Of a DNA stretch of 64,000 nucleotides, positions 57,776 through 64,000 are shown in pieces. The DNA is from Ilex aquifolium (lineage: Eukaryota; Streptophyta; Magnoliopsida; Aquifoliales; Aquifoliaceae): the NCBI GenBank assembly GCA_951799425.1, contig OX637406.1, forward strand, positions 25,352,390 to 25,416,389, in the 5' to 3' direction. The notes under the pieces were generated by a model, which did no database searches, was not told where the DNA came from, and worked only from the letters and a program-made list of their open reading frames with translations. Both the position numbers and the translations under genes were made by a program. The first letter of the stretch is position 1. Each line of letters starts with the position of its first letter.

Positions 57776-58994
57776 CATCCGCATCAACAACAAGCTCGCC
57801 CCAATCCACCACATGAGTCGGATCTGGGGTGTATTTACGGAACATGGAGACATGGAATACCGCGTGAACACCCGATAGATTTGGCGGTAACGCCAACCGG
57901 TAAGCAACTGTACCAATCCTCTCAAGTACTTCAAAGGGCCTGATGTACCTCGACGACAGCTTTCCCCGCTTGCCGAACCTGACCACTCCTCTTTTAGGCA
58001 TCACCTTCAAGAAGACATGATCTCCTACCTCAAACTCTAGAGGTCGCCGCCGTTTGTCAGCGTAGCTCTTCTGCCGGCTCTGAGCCGTGAGAAGACGCTT
58101 CCGTATCAAGTCCACCTTCTCCGAGGTGTCTCTAACCAATTTCGGACCCGTAGAGGGTCTCTCTCCTACCTCCGTCCAACAAACCAGAGAACGACAAGGC
58201 CTCCCATATAGTGCCTCATAGGGTGCCATCTATATGCTCGCCTGATAACTATTCTTGTAGGCGAACTCCACTAAGGTTAGGTGCTCTTCCCAGCTACCCT
58301 TGAGATCTAGGACGCATGCCCATAGAATGTCCTCTAAAGTCTGGATGGTCCTCTCCGACTGACCGTCCGTCTGGGGATGAAAAGTAGTGCTCATCATCAA
58401 CTGTGTCCCCATGGCTCGCTGGAAACTCTCCCAAAAATGAGCAGTAAACCTTGGATCATGATCTGATACTATAGATACGGGCACCCCATGCAACCGGACA
58501 ATCTTCCGTATATACAACCTGTAGAATTCCTCCAGTGTGAAGGTCATTCGCACCGCCAAAAAGTGTGCCGACTTCATAAGCTGGTCCACTATCACCCATA
58601 CCGCGTCATGCCCTCGCGATGTTCGTGGCAAGTGGGTCAAAAAATCCATCGTGACATGTTCCCACTTCCACTCAGCTACCTCCAAAGGCTGGAGTAATCC
58701 TGCTGGTCTCTGGTGCTCAGCCTTGACCTGCTGACACGTGAGACATCGTCTGACAAAATTCCCCACTTGTCTTTTCATTCCGCTCCAATAATACTGGCGA
58801 CGAAGATCATGGTACATCTTCGTGCCACCTGAATGCACAACAAAATGAGAGCAATGGAACTCTCTAAGGATCTCCTCTCTCAGCTCCGCTGACTGGGGAA
58901 CCACAATCCTTCCCCTAAACCGAAGACTACCATCCGTATGAATGGTCCAGCCCTCGTCGCATGTACTTGACCGTACTCGGTCTCTAATGGACAA
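57776..58994 (-). pseudogene. T chromovirus integrase
   Basis: On the minus strand, 58994 down to 58230 gives the zinc-binding His/Cys region (HSGGTKMYHDLR, CLTCQQVK), then TMDFLTHLPRTSRGHDAV with the first catalytic Asp, VSDHDPRFTAHFWESF with the second, and TDGQSERTIQTLED with the Glu. From 58229 down, MAPYEALYGRPCRS and the GPY/F-type RYIRPFEVLERIGTVAYRL and HAVFHVSMFRKY follow. It is well preserved. It would insert the element DNA into chromatin, probably heterochromatin if the chromodomain-like tail works as in other chromoviruses. Confidence 0.92.
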
Positions 58995-60570
58995 TATCTC
59001 TGGGTCTTACCCCTGGGACTCAATCACCCGATTTAGTAGGGAAGGCGTAGCCACCAAACTTCCCAAAGTGCCCTGAACCTGACCAATATAGCGTAGCCCG
59101 AACTGCCCCACAGTCTCGAGCATCTACCATTCCCGGGAGGCCACACTAGCCAAGACTCCCCGTGACTTCTGACTGAGTGCATCAGCCACCACATTTGCCT
59201 TACCGGGATGGTAATGCAAAGTGAAGTCATAATCCTCCAGATACTCCATCCACCTGCGTTGCCTCATGTTGAGGTCCCGCTGTGTAAAGATATATTTAAG
59301 ACTTTTGTGGTCCGAAAATACCTCGAATTGCTCACCATATAGATAGTGGCGCCAAGCCTTCAAGGCAAAGACTATGGCCGCCAACTCCATGTCATGTGTG
59401 GGGTAATTCTGCTCGTGGTTCTTTAACTGCCAAGAACCATAAGCCACTACCCTCCCAGACTGCATCAAAACGCATCCAAGTCCGTCCTTAGAGGCATCAC
59501 AATACACTGTGTACCTTTGTCCCCTTTTCAGAACTATCAGAATAGGAGCTGACGTAAGCCTCCTCTTCAACTCCTAGAATGCCTTCTCACACGAGTCATT
59601 CCACTCAAACTTGACCTCTTTTTGGGTCAACTTGGTCATAGGTGCAGCTAATCGGGAGAAGTCCTCGATGAACCTCCTGTAGTACCCTGTCAATCCCAAG
59701 AAACTGCGTATCTCGAAGACTGACTTCGGTCTCTCCCAATTCATGACTGTCTCAACCTTCTCCTAGTCCACAGATACACCCGAAGCCGACACCACATGTC
59801 CTAAAAATTTCACCTCCGTGAGCCAAAATTCACACTTGCTGAACTTGGCGTATAACTGGTAGTCTCTCAAGGTCTGGAGAACGATCCTCAAGTGACCCTC
59901 ATGCTCCTCCTCAGACTTGGAGTAGATCAAGATGTCGTCAACAAAGACTAGGACAAACTGATCTAAGTAGGGTTGGAACACCCTATGCATGAGATCCATG
60001 AATGTCGTCGGGGCATTCGTCAATCCAAAGGGCATCACGGTGAACTCAAAATGTCCATACCACGTTCTGAACTCTGTCTTAGGGATATCTACCTCCCTAA
60101 CCCTCAATTGATGGTAACCGGTGCAGAGATCTATCTTTGAGTAGACCCGCGCCCCTCTCAGCTGATCAAATAAATCGTCAATCCTCGGCAAAGGGTACCT
60201 ATTCTTGATAGTAACTCTATTTAACTGTCGATAGTCTATGCATAGTCAAAGGGTCTTGTCCTTCTTCTTGGCAAACAACACCGGAGCGCCCCAAGGTGAA
60301 GTGCTCGGTCTAATAAAGCCCCTGTCCAACAATTCTTGTAATTGGACCTTGAGTTCTTGCAATTCAGTAGGTGTCATCCTATGTGGAGTCATAGAAATGG
60401 GCGATGTACCGGGGTGTAACTCAATGGTGAAGTCGACATCCCTAGGTGGAGGTAATCCCGGTAGTTCATCTAGAAAAACATCCTCATACTCACAAATCAC
60501 CAGAGGTAGACCAAACTCCTGTCTCGCCTCATCCTCCAGGGTAAGGCTTGCTAGCCAACCCATCAACTGC
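58995..60570 (-). pseudogene. T chromovirus reverse transcriptase and RNase H
   Basis: The minus strand from about 60570 reads [14 protein letters not shown], then [20 protein letters not shown]. 60191-59763 gives [32 protein letters not shown] and the active site [12 protein letters not shown]. RNase H is at 59570-59124 ([46 protein letters not shown]). All expected blocks are in order. The frame is interrupted at a few points. Confidence 0.93.
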
Positions 60571-61010
60571 TCGGGTCATCTAGAGTCATACACAGCTTGG
60601 GGTAAAGCATCATGCTTTTCCCATTGGAACTTGAAACAAACAACCTCCGGTGTGTAGGCAGTGACCCTCTTACGATCACAATCAATGACGACTCGGTGTG
60701 CCGCCAACCAATCCATCCCAAGGATGACATCAAACTTCGACATGTCCATGACTCTAAGGTCCACAGTGAGTAGAGTCCCTGAGATCTCTAACTCACAACC
60801 CCGACATATCTGATCAATCCTCACCCTAGCTCCTAGGGGAGAACTCACATGCAATGGCTCTTCCAAGGTTTCGACTTCTAAGCCCAAATCTTTCACACAT
60901 GATACAACAATAAAAGAATGAGATGCACCAGAGTCAAATAATACTCTTGCCCATAAGCGAGAAAGTAGAAATGTACCCTGAATAACCGACTAATCTGCTG
61001 GCTCAGTCTG
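60571..61010 (-). pseudogene. T chromovirus protease
   Basis: The minus strand around 60960-60890 has the aspartic-protease type VLFDSGASHSFI. The flap and C-terminal half follow in 60896-60576 (LGARVRIDQICRGCELEI, VDLRVMDMSKFDVILGMDWL). FDVILGMDWL is the usual end of chromovirus protease. It lies between gag and RT as expected. Confidence 0.88.
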
Positions 61011-62216
61011 AGGCATAATGGCGTAGACACACCCCTGGGTCCCTGAAGTCCAGGCTTGTGAGCCCTGTCCTCGACCTCGATCCATGCTCTGGCCCATCTG
61101 GCCTGATTGCGGAGTCCCTGCTCATGAAGTAGTAGGCGCTTGTGCAGCACCCTGGGACTGGTACTGGCTTCCCTGGCCCATGGTGGGGTATGAAGGAACA
61201 AAACGTGTCTGTGGCTGCCCTACTGAAGACTGAGACTGGGATGTCCCAAAGCTCTGGGATCCCTGTCGCTGAGGACAATCCTGCTTCATATGCCCAGGTT
61301 GATGGCAATGAAAACAAGTCCTTTGGCTTGTCTGGTAAGAAGGCCTCTAATTTCTCCCGCCTTGGGAGGATTGACCCTCGCCTTGGCCTTGATAGCCACG
61401 GCCCTGTCCTGGCTGTCCCTGCAGAGTGAAAGTCTTCTAGCTCTTTCCCGACCTAGAAGAAAAGGATTGGCCTTCCTTCTTCTTATCCTTAACACTCGCT
61501 TCCCAGATGTTTCGTGCATCATCTATCTCTCTCTCAATGGCCATAGCTGTCTTGACCATCAAGTCCAAGTCTTGCAGGAGAAGTCCCACAATTTTACCCC
61601 GGATAGACAATTTCAGACCATCCTCAAACTTCCTCACGTTGGCCATATCTGTGGCCACATAGTCGTCGGCAAAACGAGCTAATTCTGTGAACTTAGCCAC
61701 ATATTCCAACACCGTCATTGTCCCTTGTTTCAAATCTAGGAATTCCCGAGCCTTAGCTTGCCGGACAGACGCCGGAAAATATTTGCCCATGAAGAGCTCT
61801 TTGAACTCCTCCCATGTCATCGCCTCCAAATTTTTAGAGGACTTTGCCCAATCCCACCACACTTGGGATTCTCCCTCTAGCTAGAAAGTAGCTAGCATTA
61901 TCTTAGTGGCATCGGAGGTGATCTCCATAGCCCCTAAAATCTTGTCGACTTGTCGGAACCAATGGTCAGCCACCATCGGATCCGCCCCTCCCATGAAGGT
62001 CGGAGGCTTGTGTGCCTTAAACCTCTAGAGGTTACTAGAGCCTCCTTGGCCCACACTTGCACTAGCTTGTGCAATAGTAGCAGCCGCTGCACTGGCCTAT
62101 GCAATGGTAGCAACCGCAACACCAATAGCCTCCCCAAAGGCTTGTTGATCAACGGTCGGTGGTGGTTGGTTGTTGTTCCGTCCACCTCCTCGGCGTCCTC
62201 TCCCTCTATTTTCCAT
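61011..62216 (-). pseudogene. T chromovirus gag with zinc knuckle
   Basis: The first Met on the minus strand is at 62216 (MENRGRGRRGGGRNNN), 343 bases after the primer site. The gag core in 61862-61437 reads VWWDWAKSS, TWEEFKELFMGKYFP and AKAREFLDLKQGTMTVLEY. A CCHC knuckle, CFHCHQPGHMKQDC, lies at about 61275-61320. Gag would assemble the particle around element RNA. It is broken at a few points. Confidence 0.9.
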
Positions 62217-62558
62217 CTACACATATGTCAAATAGCAATAGAGCCTCATATAGTATCCCAAGATAGGGATCAAGCGCAAACGTTGATAACTCTCTATTTG
62301 TCCCCCTAGTAGAACGTGTGTCACATACTAGCAGACATTTACACATTGAACTATCCCGTTCATCACTTTTTCCGAACTCCCAAGGTTATGTTTTCTAACC
62401 CTAGCATTTCCCTTTCCATATACATTCTACCATGCATATAATTCATATAACACAGAACACAGAACATGTAACATATTAAAGCACATAACATGAAATGCAC
62501 AATGAATGCAATGGTCTAGACCCATGCCCATCAAGCCCCAGGTATATCGTATACCTAG
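62217..62558 (-). other. Leader of the T chromovirus
   Basis: About 340 bases between the primer site and gag. It is AT-rich with no gene. It would include packaging and dimerisation signals, which I cannot identify by eye. Confidence 0.6.
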
Positions 62559-62570
62559 GCTCTGATACCA
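62559..62570 (-). promoter_or_regulatory. Primer-binding site of the T chromovirus (tRNA-iMet)
   Basis: The minus strand reads TGGTATCAGAGC, three bases from the LTR border at 62574. It is an exact match to the plant tRNA-iMet primer site. Confidence 0.95.
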
Positions 62571-62573
62571 AGT

Positions 62574-64000
62574 TGTGACGCCCCAAAAACCGGGGGTCAT
62601 TTATAAGTCCGTTGATCAACCATCAACCCGCAGAAATACCCGTGGATGTCGGTTAACCCGACACCGTGGCACCACATCCCCTTTACCGGGATTAAAAAAA
62701 AATTACAAGTCTATATACTTTCAGTTGATTGACCCATCCGAGGTCCAATATATCGGCATTGGTACTCTATTATTGTCCATTTATAACATTAGAGGGAAGG
62801 AACTCATAGCCCAAAAGCTTGGCAAAACAATTTTAAAATTTTTTATTTTTGAAAAGTGTACCGGTACTGGTACGCTGTACCTGCTGGACCACAGTGTACC
62901 AGTATGCCGTGCCCAGTTTTGCCTCTTTCACCTGTTTTTCATTTCCAATCCATTCCAAACCTATCTACAATCATCCCAAACTTATACAACATGTATTTAT
63001 ACCTCAAATACAGTTGGTACAAGTTCCATTACAATCATTTGCATACATTACATGTCATAAACTAAGTTTTCATAATTGGTTTACACAAAACCCAAAATAA
63101 AGCCACATCTCGGCTTTTCTTCACCCTTGATGGCCCGAATGAGATCCGTTCACTGGCGTGTGACCCTCACCTGAAATGTTTTCCCGTATGGGGTGAGTTA
63201 CGCTCAATAGAGTGTCTCCTACAGAGGCTACTCCTCAACCATGATTCATATGAAGTATGCACATGTAACAATCAACAACATTTATTCATTCCAAGCAAGA
63301 ACATGTGAGTCAAGATTGGAATTTAACCATGTAATGCCATGATATGAGATGATACTCACCCATGCACTTAACCCGATCCCTCACCGACTCCCGCAACACA
63401 ATGCAATGCACTTGTATAAAACGTTTATCCTTGATGACATACATCCAATGATCGTTTGAAATAAAAATCATATGTTTTATAAAACCAAATCATTGTAGGA
63501 TGTTTTCATCAAAAGAGTATTTTCATAAATCAAAACCCTTGTGTCTTTGTTGGGCAACGGATTTTTAAAATCGCACCACCGGCTCCGGACGCCGTTACAC
63601 TTTTTTGGACTTACACCGACGGAAGTTTATAAACCAATAGTCGGGTTTCGCACCCAATGGAGAGTCTAGCCCTTCTTGATATACCCGACACAAGTTTTTT
63701 TTTCCATGCAATCCATGAAACTCAACCGGGTCTTCGATCCAACTTTCCCGAGTCCACATATCAACCACCAAATGAGGTGATCAACCATGCATACACACAC
63801 CCCCACTCATGACTTATGCCCATGAATGTGATGCAATATCATGCTCCATATGCAATAGATGCCAAATGAGCAACATTAACCACATATCATCATATTCCAT
63901 GGAAATTGATATCATATGCACATAATTTCCATAATTCATCATCAAGCTAACATATCATAAAGCATATGTTCACATGTCACTAACAAAGTCCAACATGTTA
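62574..64000 (-). mobile_element. T8: 5' LTR of the T chromovirus (partial at window edge)
   Basis: It starts TGTGACGCCCC on the plus strand and follows T6 closely to the window end, which is about 1430 of an expected 2450 bp. The palindromic tract (62857-62900) is about 70 bp shorter than in T6. From about 63065 on the two are almost identical by eye. Confidence 0.93.

Larger units (their letters stand above)
52417..64000 (-). mobile_element. T-family chromovirus with both LTRs (5' LTR runs off the window)
   Basis: On the minus strand the order is 5' LTR (62574 to beyond 64000), primer site, leader, gag, protease, RT, RNase H, integrase, chromodomain-like tail, polypurine tract and 3' LTR (52417-54871). 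The order and motifs are those of a Tekay/Del-like chromovirus. The two LTRs look alike apart from a tract-length difference and scattered substitutions, so it is among the younger elements here. The coding region has roughly half a dozen breaks and holds one solo LTR (55151-57770). The left target copy would be TTGTC (52412-52416). Confidence 0.92.

Noticed and set aside
60238-60657. A 139-codon plus-strand frame
   Set aside because: It is antisense to the T chromovirus protease/RT region.

Overview
The window is a stretch of angiosperm nuclear DNA, probably eudicot, made almost entirely of nested LTR retrotransposons. I found no host gene, tRNA, rRNA or CRISPR array. The assignment to plants rests on the element families: an Athila-type Ty3/gypsy element with a tRNA-Asp-like primer site, Tekay/Del-like chromoviruses with tRNA-iMet primer sites, and a Ty1/copia remnant. 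Family letters used here are mine. R LTRs run TGTAACACCCC to GGGGCGTTACA. T LTRs run TGTAAAACCCG to GGGGCGTCACA. S LTRs start TGTAAGACCC. U LTRs run TGTGAGACCC to GGGGTGTGACA. P LTRs run TGATAG to CGTTCCAACA.

Layout, left to right. 1-2690 is the 3' end of a plus-strand chromovirus and its 3' LTR (R1). 2691-6447 is an old Athila LTR split by a T solo LTR (3462-5960). About 6448-11575 is a minus-strand copia remnant split by a T solo LTR (8599-10952). 11576-12863 is a P LTR. From 12979 to 52416 lies one plus-strand S element: a 5' LTR, a primer site at 48226 and a non-coding interior. Its LTR is split by a U solo LTR (14263-45156 overall, TSD TAGGG) and by an R solo LTR (45713-47975). Inside U sit part of a second S LTR, an Athila element (16591-37960), a second P LTR (37961-39240) and part of a T LTR that holds another T solo LTR. 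The Athila element itself carries a T solo LTR in its 5' LTR and an R LTR, invaded by a second R element, in its reverse-transcriptase region. From 52417 to beyond the window end lies a minus-strand T chromovirus with both LTRs, gag, protease, RT, RNase H and integrase, invaded by one more T solo LTR (55151-57770).

Insertion boundaries are unusually legible. Seven LTRs have exact 5-bp target duplications (CTTGT, ATCTG, ACCAT, CATCC, CTTAT, TAGGG, GGTTC), an eighth (AAACA) bounds an R LTR that was itself invaded, and a ninth matches at four of five bases. Nesting is at least six deep, so the relative insertion order can be read directly.

The most interesting signals are in the LTRs. R, S and T LTRs hold a donor-like GTAGGG/GTAAGG and an acceptor-like TTTCAG about 1.1 kb apart. 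Short reading-frame blocks beside these sites look conserved between copies: an acidic tail in R and S, and a different pair of blocks in T. Most LTRs also carry a fast-changing tract of short palindromes whose core differs between copies (ACCGGT, TTCGAA, GTGCAC, TCTAGA). In T and in some R LTRs the tract follows the same roughly 150-bp cassette, although that cassette lies at opposite ends of the LTR in the two families. Mismatched flanks of the P LTR at 37961-39240 suggest one recombination that truncated several neighbours at once. Everything is read by eye; identity levels and copy relationships would need alignment.
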